Of a stretch of DNA of 11,045 nucleotides, positions 1 to 7,575 are shown piece after piece (position 1 is the first letter of the stretch; each line of letters begins with the position of its first letter). The notes below the pieces were generated by a model, which saw nothing but the letters and a program-made list of their open reading frames with translations, ran no database searches and had not been told where the DNA came from. Origin of the DNA: an uncultured Eubacterium sp. (GTDB lineage: Bacteria; Bacillota_A; Clostridia; Lachnospirales; Lachnospiraceae); assembly GCA_947653505.1 (NCBI GenBank), contig CANTHI010000071.1, forward strand, positions 1 through 11,045, written 5' to 3'. The translations under genes and the position numbers were made by a program.

Positions 1-500
1 GCAATATCATGAGAGTCAACCGATAATTGTCCGCCATACAGGCAAGTTTTTTCTTGCTCTAAGCAGATTTTTTTTTTTATCAGCGTTTCGAGTAAAAGCC
101 TCATTTTCCTGCTAAAACGGCTTTGCACAGTCCAGTCAGATATATTTGCGTTCATCGGTATGCCGCCAATGTATACATGATCCGCCCGCTTTAGCTGCCC
201 GGACTGCGCCATTTTTAAAATACCGGAAATATGATCTTCATCTGTATGTGAAATGATAATATCTGAAAAAATGCCGCCGGTTGCAGCCACGATCTGATCG
301 ACCGCCTGCAGATAATATTGATTCTGGTCAAACGCTCCACAGTCAATCAGAATATGCGCGCATTCTTCATTACTAAACCGCACGGTCAGCAGATTCGCCG
401 TTCCCTGCCTGACACAATAAGATCTTGATAAGATATCCAGACCATCACTCCCTTTCGTAAGCGCCGTAAAATGCCAGCTGTTTTTGTCCAGCGTCGCCAT
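1..500 (-). CDS. Metallo-β-lactamase-fold hydrolase, N-terminal part (runs off the left edge)
   Basis: About 166 residues of the N-terminus lie in the window; the C-terminus is missing. Two features place it in the metallo-β-lactamase (MBL) fold: a strand ending ILIDCG (about residues 50-55), and SHTDEDHISG (84-93), which gives the H-x-D-x-D-H metal motif (H85, D87, D89, H90) of the type seen in ComEC-like and related MBL hydrolases. The family normally binds one or two zinc ions and hydrolyses esters or phosphodiesters; the substrate here is unknown. No signal peptide is visible. It is the last visible gene of the four-gene operon. The first usable in-frame ATG is at 500, inside the 3' end of the preceding gene, giving a 56-nt overlap; another in-frame ATG is at 518. 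The ATG in the TGATG at 443-447, the typical coupling position, is in the wrong frame and stops after 19 codons. Family assignment is secure, the start is not. Confidence 0.8.
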   Translation of the reverse strand, partial: MATLDKNSWHFTALTKGSDGLDILSRSYCVRQGTANLLTVRFSNEECAHILIDCGAFDQNQYYLQAVDQIVAATGGIFSDIIISHTDEDHISGILKMAQSGQLKRADHVYIGGIPMNANISDWTVQSRFSRKMRLLLETLIKKKICLEQEKTCLYGGQLSVDSHDI

Positions 501-3444
501 CCGGACTGCCAAATACATAGATCCTGCTGCTTCCATACGGAAACTGCAGCTGAAACAGCTTTAATACAAAGTCCTGAAACAGAAAATAATATTCCGTCTG
601 CGCATCTTCCGGCGCGGGGACCTGCTTTTTTAGCGCGACGGCTTCTACACCCATCGACATAATCCCCTGTATGGGTAGCGTCATCGAAGTGCCTGGCAGA
701 TCGCCGATTTTCAGGCCCACATATAATCCGGGCAGCTCTGTAGATATGCTGCCGTCATACGCCCTGCGGATATCCGAAGCAGACCATGCCAGCAAAAGAT
801 GCAGTTTTAAGTCAGAAGTCCCTGCCAGCGCACCCAGCCCGCCCAGATGGATCGCCATGTGCAGCCCGCTCCAGTCCCTCCCCAGCTCTTTTTGTCTGAT
901 CCCTTCTGCGTCTATCCCTTCATAGCCGGACTGCTCCGGCGTCTGGCCGCTGTAAGATCCCAGCTTTTCTATCTCAGGCGGAAAGCTTCTGCCCAGAGAA
1001 TTTCTGCGTACACGGTCAGGATCCGGAGCAGAAAATTTCAGATGATCCATACTCCCTGTATAAGCATCTCCTCCGGCCAGTATCTCCAGATCGGAAAACA
1101 GCAGCGGATACTGGCTGCCGTCCGCATCCTCTCCATAGCTGAACAGATCGCTCTCATACATATGGAAAAACAGCCCGCCGGAAAAGTAAAACGCCACGCG
1201 GCCCGCATCCTGCGCCGCAAGCAGCTTTGCTCCATGTATCTCCATCCGTTCAACGGCAGAGCTGGAAAAAAAATACGTGCGGGATTCTTTCAGCTCAAAA
1301 CAAAATCTGGACACGCCAGTGTCATCCGCCTCTTTGTTCCGCCATCCTCTAATCGGAATAAAATTTCCCGTATCCGAATCTGCCGCTTCCAGCGGAGAAC
1401 CAAGCAGATAAAAAAGAGCGACGGACATCTCACACGTCATATCCTGCAGTGTGGAATTTCGAAACTGTACAGAAAGCCCGTTCAGCTGGTAATAAAAATC
1501 ATACTGCCGGTCCGGCGCTCCATAAAAATGATTTTCATAATGAATCCGTCCGGATATTTTCGCGGGCAGAATCTCACCGTCCGCATTCACCGTCCGCTGG
1601 TCAAAGGTGAGATACTGCCAGGTCAGATCCGGCGGCTTTCCTACGTTTGTTAAAAAGCGGATCTCTGCCGGAAGGGATCCGGATTCAACCGGAAGTCCGA
1701 ACAATACGGCGCCACACCATTGCCTGTCCTGCGCCAGCTCCTTTAACTCCCCGGTCATGCCATCCAGCGTACGCTGCAGGACAGCGGCTGCTTTTTTCCG
1801 TTTTTCATCCGTCTGCGGATAGCTCCATTCGCCCGGCAAAGCGGCAAATTCCGCAATGGATCTGTCCGCGGTATATTTTATGACAAGCAGCGTGTCCGGA
1901 CTCCATTTTTGCGGGGAACAGTCAAACTGCCAGCCATCGATAACAAACGGAGACGCTTCAGGAATATAATCCGCTTCCTGTAAAAATGCGCTGACGTCTG
2001 CCACGACCAGAAAAGGCCGCGCGCAAAGCAGCGCCTTTTTCAGGCTTCCCCGCACGCTGGCAAAGCGGAACTTATCCCCCAGCTCCAGCCGGCTGATCTG
2101 ACTGCTGCCAGGCTCATAAAAAATAACCGTTCCATTGTCATTCAGGGCGCGTCTTAGTACTGCCTGCATCCGCATCTCCATACTGGCCGCCGCCAGCACT
2201 TCTGTACGCAAAGGCTGTACAGCCGTCGTCTCCATCTGCTCCAGATACTCTGCCGGACTGCCCGCAAGCGGCAGCGCCGGAAATGGAAGGCTGTCGGTAA
2301 GCGAACCATACGGAATCTCCAGCAGGTCATATTCGATGCCGTGCGAACGGGTAAAAAATGCGGCCTCCTGCCCCTGCGCATAATACACGCCTCCGGCCGC
2401 GATATAGGACGTCAGGCCGGAGTCATCCGCTTCCCTGCGGTCCGGCAGAAAATGTGCCGCGCATCCGCAATGAAAAGAAAAAGACGCATGTCTGGCAAAT
2501 CGGATATATTCCAGTCCGCTGCTTCCAGTCAGTAACTCACCGTCTTCACTGACAATCCGGAACTTCCCGCACGGAGAGAGCCGGTACCGGCATACGCCGC
2601 TGTTGCGATACATCCGTTCCCTGGAAAATACAAGCCTGGCAGCCGTACCGGATTCTGCTTCCAGCAGGAGGTTATCCGCCAGAGCCACCGCGAATCCGGT
2701 CCGGTACTTTCCGGCAGGCAGCGTCAGAAAAGACCGGGCAGCATCCTCCGGCTGCAGCACATCGATGCTGGCAGATACGTGAAAAGGCGTACTTACCGGC
2801 TCCAGCGGCTGCACGCCTGTCTGCATGACAGCGCTGATATACGTGCCGCGGGAAATCACATCCGGCACCACCGGTATTTCTTTCGTAAAAGAAATCAGAA
2901 CACCCAGCTCCTTAAGCGTAGTCAGTCCTTCCAGACAAAATTGAAAGCATCCGGCAAAAGCGTCCATCGCAAGCCGCAGCCCCCTGCCGCAGTAAAAAAT
3001 ACCTCCCCTTAACAAAAACGTATATCCTGCCTCAAAATCCAGAACATCCCCATCCTGCCCCGTCAGCAGCCGCATCGTGCCGCCGTTTAGCTCCAGTCCG
3101 TAATTTTCCATGTCAAAGCTCACCGTACCTGACAGACGCAGCAGATTCTCATGAATGCGCATCAGACGTATCCTGCGGTATATCTGCCGTTCTTTTACAA
3201 ACAGAATCTGGCTGTCCGGCCACGGCGGCACTCTGCGCAGCAGCGTGCCAATCAGCTCCGTACTGTCTTCCCCGCAGAAAAACAGATAAAATATCCCGCT
3301 CTTTAAAAGCTCTTTTAAAGATACCGTTTCCTCCTGTGCGAAAGCTGTTTTTTTATTTTCTGTTTTTTTGTATAAAAAAATCCGGTCCGGAAACTGTTCA
3401 TGTACATACAGATCCGGGATTTCAGATGGGAAAAAACGGCTCAT
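445..3444 (-). CDS. Large uncharacterised protein (999 aa) of the Hint/MBL operon
   Basis: I do not recognise a family. The protein is long, and alternating hydrophobic stretches suggest mostly β structure. It has no signal peptide and no membrane segment. A more helical, charged stretch lies around residues 545-575. The last 150 residues look like a compact domain: a Gly/Leu-rich segment (about 859-888, GLHMAIHLGGLG then a LLLAWS-type strand), then LPGLYVGLKIGDLPGTSM (904-921), IQGIMSMGVEAVAL (925-938), and a closing FPYGSSRIYVFGS (968-980). Its start codon overlaps the stop of the preceding gene by 4 nt (ATGA), with GGCGGTGG about 6 nt upstream, so it is translationally coupled. Its 3' end overlaps the MBL gene. 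Such coupling suggests stoichiometric production with the upstream modular β protein. Function is unknown; a structural or scaffold role is only a guess from size and the lack of catalytic motifs I can see. Confidence 0.85.
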   Translation of the reverse strand: MSRFFPSEIPDLYVHEQFPDRIFLYKKTENKKTAFAQEETVSLKELLKSGIFYLFFCGEDSTELIGTLLRRVPPWPDSQILFVKERQIYRRIRLMRIHENLLRLSGTVSFDMENYGLELNGGTMRLLTGQDGDVLDFEAGYTFLLRGGIFYCGRGLRLAMDAFAGCFQFCLEGLTTLKELGVLISFTKEIPVVPDVISRGTYISAVMQTGVQPLEPVSTPFHVSASIDVLQPEDAARSFLTLPAGKYRTGFAVALADNLLLEAESGTAARLVFSRERMYRNSGVCRYRLSPCGKFRIVSEDGELLTGSSGLEYIRFARHASFSFHCGCAAHFLPDRREADDSGLTSYIAAGGVYYAQGQEAAFFTRSHGIEYDLLEIPYGSLTDSLPFPALPLAGSPAEYLEQMETTAVQPLRTEVLAAASMEMRMQAVLRRALNDNGTVIFYEPGSSQISRLELGDKFRFASVRGSLKKALLCARPFLVVADVSAFLQEADYIPEASPFVIDGWQFDCSPQKWSPDTLLVIKYTADRSIAEFAALPGEWSYPQTDEKRKKAAAVLQRTLDGMTGELKELAQDRQWCGAVLFGLPVESGSLPAEIRFLTNVGKPPDLTWQYLTFDQRTVNADGEILPAKISGRIHYENHFYGAPDRQYDFYYQLNGLSVQFRNSTLQDMTCEMSVALFYLLGSPLEAADSDTGNFIPIRGWRNKEADDTGVSRFCFELKESRTYFFSSSAVERMEIHGAKLLAAQDAGRVAFYFSGGLFFHMYESDLFSYGEDADGSQYPLLFSDLEILAGGDAYTGSMDHLKFSAPDPDRVRRNSLGRSFPPEIEKLGSYSGQTPEQSGYEGIDAEGIRQKELGRDWSGLHMAIHLGGLGALAGTSDLKLHLLLAWSASDIRRAYDGSISTELPGLYVGLKIGDLPGTSMTLPIQGIMSMGVEAVALKKQVPAPEDAQTEYYFLFQDFVLKLFQLQFPYGSSRIYVFGSPDGDAGQKQLAFYGAYERE

Positions 3445-5705
3445 AAAAGACCACCGCCTTCACAGAGCCGGTCGCCGCTGCACAGCGGCAGACTGCAAAG
3501 CTCCGATAACCTGCCATCCGCCTTTAAGCCTTTCCGGCAGAATGTAAATGTATCTTCATGCAGGCCGAATCTGGCCCGCAGATCGCTAACTGTCGTAAAA
3601 TACGGCACCGTACAGGATTGTCCGTTTACAAATACGCTGACATAAGGCGTCATATGCACCCGTCCGGTCAGATAGGCGCCCCTGATCTCCGCTTCCTGAC
3701 AGTCGGTCGCGTTTGTACTGAAAAAATACGGTACCCCGGTGCGCAGATCCTTATAAGATGGCGAAGCCAGCAGCGCCGTATTCCTCGCCATAACCGGCGT
3801 AATCATCTGACCAGCCGCCGGAAACTTCGAATGGTATGCCAGCAGGGCATACGGCCGCTCCAGTTCGCTGCTTTGCAAATCGATGACAGCCGCTCCGCCC
3901 ACCGTCTCCAGCCTGCCGCCAGTCCTGACCGGCTGCGGCATCAGATCGACAAACGCGCCCTCTCCCAGATTTCCTGTAAACGGGTCCAGACAAAGCGCCG
4001 AATCCCGCTGCGTCACGCAAAACATTTCCTCCGCAGAAGCCACACAGCTGTTCAGATATGGAGAAAGACGGCTGTCCTGCGTATACTGGATCATGCTGTG
4101 GCTGACTTTTACGATCAGTCCCGCATACAGCTCCTGCGTACATTTTGCGTCTTCATAATCCGTATCAAAATGCAGACGGTAAAAAACTGTTTCCGCAAAA
4201 GTCATGGGCAGATGATCCGCGATCAGCTCCCGTACCAGCCGGATCTGCGGGGCAGTGTACGCGTGTTCTTCCATCTGAATCAGAAAGCTGTGATAATCCG
4301 CCCTAAGCTTTGCCCTGTTTTCCGCGGAAAAATCCCACACAGAAGCCGCAAGCACCAGCCAGAAAGTCTGTGTTTCACATAAAATCTGAAACGCGGATTC
4401 CGTGCCGGATATTTCACTGGCATCCGCAAGATCCAGCCGGACACGGATTTCTTTGTCCATCGCGATGTATGGCGTATCCGACAGGCAGATGGCAGGCGTA
4501 TTTCCATCCGCCTGAAAAATATAAAACTGCTCTTTTTTCAGCACCACGCTGTTGCTGTACGCGCCGGATACGGCTCCTGCCGTAAACCGCAGGCTTATTT
4601 CCGTCATATTGTCACAATCCAGACAAAGCGTCTCCATACCGTTTTCACATCCGGACGCGGAATACGTCTGTCCCGTACCCTTTTGTTCGTATCGGTGCGG
4701 ATAGCTGCCGCTTCCGGCAATCCGCAGCAGAACCTTAGGCTTCTCCGGCACATCTGCCCTGACAAATTCAAAATGCCGGATATCCGGAATCTCCCAAAGC
4801 AGACGGTACGCACTGCCAGGCGCAGTAAACACACCGTCCTTTCCCGCCAAAAACCGGACATCATAATCCAGAAAAGAATCCATACAGATATGCCCGTCAG
4901 CAACGGCAAACGTATAGACGTTTCCATTTTGCAAGGCAGCGGCATCCGTCTGATATACGAGCCTGCCATTCCGGTAAAAGCCGGCATAGAGATCCGCATT
5001 CTCATACACGGTATCCGAAAAAACAGCTTCCAGCGCAAACGGTTCCATACTGCTGATGGCAAGCCATTCCATCACGGGCGTCGCGGTCCGTATCGTACAC
5101 GTCCTGGCCGCATAAAACGTCACACACGCGTCACAGTCGGTATAGACTGCGCGTACCGAAACACCCAGACTGGAAAACTGCTCCATGCCGCAGTCTTTTA
5201 AATCAAACGAACGGACAAACGGGGTAAGGCAGACATTTCTTGTCACCTTCGCGCCAGATGCCTGCTTTCCCTGCAGCGTAACGATCACCTGTTCCGGCAC
5301 GGCATTCTGGCACTGATAACCGACAGTCATGCGGGTATCTTCTTCAAATCCAAAACGCAGGATCTGAAATTCCGACGCTGGAAACGCTTTTACTGCTTCG
5401 GACCTCGTATCTTTCTGGCTGGAAGGACGTACATACAGATAACAGCTGTGGGTGCTGTCTGTCTGATATGTAAAATTACCCTCCATCTGTCCATGCGAAA
5501 GGGGAAATTCATAAATCTCACCGTTATCATCCATCCCCAGTGTAAACTGCATCGCGCTTGTCTGTGTGTCTTTTGTCTCAAAGGCAATATGATAGTTCAT
5601 CTTACCATCATCAGAACCCGCCTCCTCAGAGCATTCTACAGAGGTAATATAAGGCGCCAGCTCAGCCATCTGCTCCGGATTTTGCATTACATCTGTGTGT
5701 TCCAT
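3441..5705 (-). CDS. Modular β-sandwich-like protein with C-terminal β-grasp segment (754 aa)
   Basis: No family recognised for the whole protein. It seems to contain a regular series of β-sandwich-like units of about 96 residues. Hydrophobic unit starts recur at residues 18 (PYITSVEC), 112 (EFQILRFGF), 209 (TPVMEWLAI) and 306 (IPDIRHFEF), each followed by strands; the third contains FYRNGRLVYQ, as in Ig/Fn3-like folds. A mixed region with more helix spans about 455-560. The last 70 residues (685-754) have β-grasp spacing: VSVFVNGQ, then TTVSDLRARFGL, FTFCRKG, and SGDRL, ending GGGLL. This resembles ThiS/MoaD/ubiquitin-like proteins, where C-terminal glycines matter. The protein is rich in cysteine and lacks a signal peptide, which fits a cytosolic location. 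AAGGGG lies 7 nt before the ATG. It overlaps the Hint gene by 19 nt upstream and the 999-aa gene by 4 nt downstream. The CDS is certain; the domain readings are inference. Confidence 0.85.
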   Translation of the reverse strand: MEHTDVMQNPEQMAELAPYITSVECSEEAGSDDGKMNYHIAFETKDTQTSAMQFTLGMDDNGEIYEFPLSHGQMEGNFTYQTDSTHSCYLYVRPSSQKDTRSEAVKAFPASEFQILRFGFEEDTRMTVGYQCQNAVPEQVIVTLQGKQASGAKVTRNVCLTPFVRSFDLKDCGMEQFSSLGVSVRAVYTDCDACVTFYAARTCTIRTATPVMEWLAISSMEPFALEAVFSDTVYENADLYAGFYRNGRLVYQTDAAALQNGNVYTFAVADGHICMDSFLDYDVRFLAGKDGVFTAPGSAYRLLWEIPDIRHFEFVRADVPEKPKVLLRIAGSGSYPHRYEQKGTGQTYSASGCENGMETLCLDCDNMTEISLRFTAGAVSGAYSNSVVLKKEQFYIFQADGNTPAICLSDTPYIAMDKEIRVRLDLADASEISGTESAFQILCETQTFWLVLAASVWDFSAENRAKLRADYHSFLIQMEEHAYTAPQIRLVRELIADHLPMTFAETVFYRLHFDTDYEDAKCTQELYAGLIVKVSHSMIQYTQDSRLSPYLNSCVASAEEMFCVTQRDSALCLDPFTGNLGEGAFVDLMPQPVRTGGRLETVGGAAVIDLQSSELERPYALLAYHSKFPAAGQMITPVMARNTALLASPSYKDLRTGVPYFFSTNATDCQEAEIRGAYLTGRVHMTPYVSVFVNGQSCTVPYFTTVSDLRARFGLHEDTFTFCRKGLKADGRLSELCSLPLCSGDRLCEGGGLL

Positions 5706-7237
5706 AGTATGTCCCCTTCGTTGCAGATTTTAAAATAGGTTCTGGCTGATTCCACATCTGTGCGCCATGCTTCACTGATCCCATATTGCAGCCGCAGCTT
5801 TTCCATCCGGTTTGCAGCCGCAGCTTTCATCATCTCATTATCTCCGGTCATCAGTCCGTTTGCGAAAAAAATATGTTCCTGCCACGGCAGCGGCTGCTGG
5901 TCTTCAGACTCCAGAATCAGGTTGTAGACACGGTCGTCTTCAAATATGTAGCGGGTAATCTCCTCCACAGCCTCCGCCTGCCCGTCATCTGTACAGATCG
6001 CGGCATCCGGACATTCGCACAGCTCCTGCGCCGTCAGAATCCCGTGGTCTGTCAGAAACGGATGACCGGAAGAAGCGTACACTTCTTTTGACGCTGTCCG
6101 GATCAGCAGTACGCCCATCGGCTCCCTTCCTTCCACGACATTTTTCACACGCAGATTTTTCTGTCTGCTTTTTACCAGCATCCCCGGCCGGATATCCTGG
6201 ACCGGGACCAGACTGCCGTCTGACATGGTGATCCGTGTATCCTTATACAGGCAGCCCCAGTAAATACGCAGAAACGGTATTTGTTTTGCGTCATACCTGC
6301 GTACCGAATAACTGTTGATATCCATCGTATGCAGCTCACCGGAACGCAGCTGGTAGACAAGCCGGAAATCAAAATCCATATCAAATGCCGTGCTTTTGGA
6401 AAACGGACTGCGCGTCACCCACGGCTGCTGCCCGAAATCCCAGGAAAATCCAGTCCGCACAGGCACATCATCCTTCGTTTCTTCAATCGGACGAAACGCA
6501 TTGCAAAAAGCATCCGCCGTATTCCGCCAGGATACTTCCCCGCCCTGGCCTTCGCGCATAAAAATATGCAGGATGGATGCTTCCTTCCCTTCATCCGCAC
6601 CGCCAGACACCGGCTCCGGCGGCAGCGCCTTTAAAAAATGGCAGCTGATATCATTAAAATACGCCCTGCCCTTAAGCGGAATATAAAAATCTTCCCCTCC
6701 ATGCGCAGGTACAAAATAATCTTCCTTTTCCTTCGCCTGCACACGCCGGTTGTAGCAGATATAAATATGATCCGCAGGAGGCGTCCTATGGGAAACCGGA
6801 TCGTCGATCTGAATCTCATCCAGCACCGGCTGCTCTTTTACATAGGAACCGATTTCAAATTCTTTATAAAACGTCTGCGAAGAGACCACCCCGTTGCCCA
6901 CATTTTTCGTTCCGGTCAGAACGACCAGAAGATCTTTCCCATAACCAGTCTCCGCAGGAACTTCCGTAAATGCCTCCACATCGGCCGCTCCTCCATACGA
7001 AAAATATGGTTTCCCCGGCACCAGCAGTTTTCTCCCTCCGGCTGTATTCTCGTAGACATCCATCTGCAGCGTCAGAGCCTGCGCCGGCGTAACGACTGTC
7101 AGCTCACCTTCCACCCGCATACTCTGGCTGTCAGCCTCGATGCTGCGCACAAACAGGCCGTCATGAAGCGGAGACACGCTGTCTTCTTCAGACAGGCCGG
7201 GCGCCATGACCGGATTTCGCAGGGCATTTGCAAGCAT
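5687..7237 (-). CDS. Hint-domain (Hedgehog/intein-type autoprocessing) protein, first gene of the operon
   Basis: A 516-residue protein with a Hint domain at about residues 328-467. Block A is GCLYKDTRITMSDG with the nucleophile at C329. Block B is YASSGHPFLT with H392. Block F is VYNL (437-440), and the last block is HIFFANGLMTGDN (455-467). Canonical inteins end in His-Asn followed by Cys/Ser/Thr. Here it is Asp466-Asn467-Glu, so normal splicing should fail, but N-terminal thioester chemistry at C329 remains possible, as in Hedgehog or bacterial intein-like domains. A 49-residue, mainly helical tail follows. The N-terminal part (about 27-135) looks like a β-sandwich; a second β region begins near PVLDEIQID (137-145). 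No signal peptide or membrane segment. The start is uncertain: the ATG at 7237 has no Shine-Dalgarno, whereas AAAAAAGGAG at 7292-7301 sits 9 nt before an in-frame ATA at 7282, and the sequence between reads as plausible protein. Confidence 0.88.
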   Translation of the reverse strand: MLANALRNPVMAPGLSEEDSVSPLHDGLFVRSIEADSQSMRVEGELTVVTPAQALTLQMDVYENTAGGRKLLVPGKPYFSYGGAADVEAFTEVPAETGYGKDLLVVLTGTKNVGNGVVSSQTFYKEFEIGSYVKEQPVLDEIQIDDPVSHRTPPADHIYICYNRRVQAKEKEDYFVPAHGGEDFYIPLKGRAYFNDISCHFLKALPPEPVSGGADEGKEASILHIFMREGQGGEVSWRNTADAFCNAFRPIEETKDDVPVRTGFSWDFGQQPWVTRSPFSKSTAFDMDFDFRLVYQLRSGELHTMDINSYSVRRYDAKQIPFLRIYWGCLYKDTRITMSDGSLVPVQDIRPGMLVKSRQKNLRVKNVVEGREPMGVLLIRTASKEVYASSGHPFLTDHGILTAQELCECPDAAICTDDGQAEAVEEITRYIFEDDRVYNLILESEDQQPLPWQEHIFFANGLMTGDNEMMKAAAANRMEKLRLQYGISEAWRTDVESARTYFKICNEGDILWNTQM

Positions 7238-7291
7238 GGGAAAAAGCTCGCTGTTAAAGAGCGGACTTGTGTCTGGACTTATTGCTGTATT

Positions 7292-7301
7292 CTCCTTTTT
7301 T
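7292..7301 (-). promoter_or_regulatory. Strong ribosome binding site upstream of the Hint gene, displaced from the ATG
   Basis: AAAAAAGGAG on the minus strand is the best Shine-Dalgarno near this gene, but its last G is 54 nt from the ATG at 7237. It has correct spacing (9 nt) to an in-frame ATA codon at 7280-7282. The real start may therefore be a rare ATA, adding 15 residues. Alternatively, an ATG at 7304, which reads MKKGEYSNK before stopping, could enter the gene frame if one A of the A6 run were absent, which would give MKKENTAISPDTSPLF joined to the downstream protein. Confidence 0.5.
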
Positions 7302-7322
7302 CATCTGCCGTTTTAAAAGATA

Positions 7323-7351
7323 GATATAGTTTAGCATAGAAGCGGGGTAAA
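7323..7351 (-). promoter_or_regulatory. Candidate σA-type promoter of the Hint/MBL operon
   Basis: On the minus strand, TTTACC (7346-7351) and TATATC (7323-7328) are separated by 17 nt. Each matches 4 of 6 consensus positions, so the promoter is moderate. Transcription would start near 7316, leaving about 34 nt before the ATA at 7282 or 79 nt before the ATG at 7237. No operator is obvious. It is the only reasonable promoter I see for the four-gene operon, since no gap inside the operon is large enough for another. Confidence 0.4.
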
Positions 7352-7575
7352 AGAAACTGTAGAAAGGGGAGACAAAAAAGAGGGGTATTGGGAACTGCCC
7401 GGGAAGAGGGATGAAATTATTAATGTATTGGCTATGCGGACGCCGGAAGGAGGCGATGGTCTGGCTGCCACGTTACTTTTCACGGGTCAGGAATGTGATT
7501 CAGGCGTAGAGGCGATTTTGCGAAGCAAATTTTCAATATCGCCCCGAATCGATACCAGAAAAGAGAAAAACAGTC
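7352..7575. other. Non-coding stretch between the operon promoter and the RNA gene
   Basis: No convincing gene. The longest ORF noticed on the plus strand is a 32-codon frame from 7411 with no properly spaced ribosome binding site (GGGAAGAGGG abuts the ATG). The only structure noted is the inverted repeat at 7511-7543. The stretch is less A/T-rich than the flanking promoters and could be a decayed gene or part of a dispersed repeat family, which cannot be judged from one window. Confidence 0.5.
7511..7543. repeat. Nested inverted repeat
   Basis: Outer arms GGCGAT (7511-7516) and ATCGCC (7538-7543) are perfect reverse complements. Inside them, TTTGC (7517-7521) and GCAAA (7525-7529) form a second stem with a GAA loop. 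No T-run follows on either strand, so it is not a normal intrinsic terminator. It could be part of an intergenic dispersed repeat; only one copy is present in this window. Confidence 0.5.

Noticed and set aside
847..1653. 268-codon plus-strand ORF
   Set aside because: It lies wholly inside the 999-aa minus-strand gene, has basic low-quality composition and no family motif, and is a shadow frame of G/C-rich coding DNA.
3558..4382. 274-codon plus-strand ORF
   Set aside because: Antisense shadow of the 754-aa gene: Arg/His-rich, no domain pattern, no ribosome binding site or promoter seen.
5834..6253. Functional splicing intein in the Hint protein
   Set aside because: The terminal block lacks the penultimate His and the following Cys/Ser/Thr, no homing endonuclease is inserted, and the flanks do not form a recognisable host protein.
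6638..7339. 233-codon plus-strand ORF antisense to the Hint gene
   Set aside because: Arg/Ile-rich shadow that covers the minus-strand promoter and start region; no motif seen.
7411..7509. 32-codon plus-strand ORF starting MKLLMYWL
   Set aside because: The purine-rich stretch directly abuts the ATG and gives no usable spacing; the ORF is short and without neighbours on that strand.
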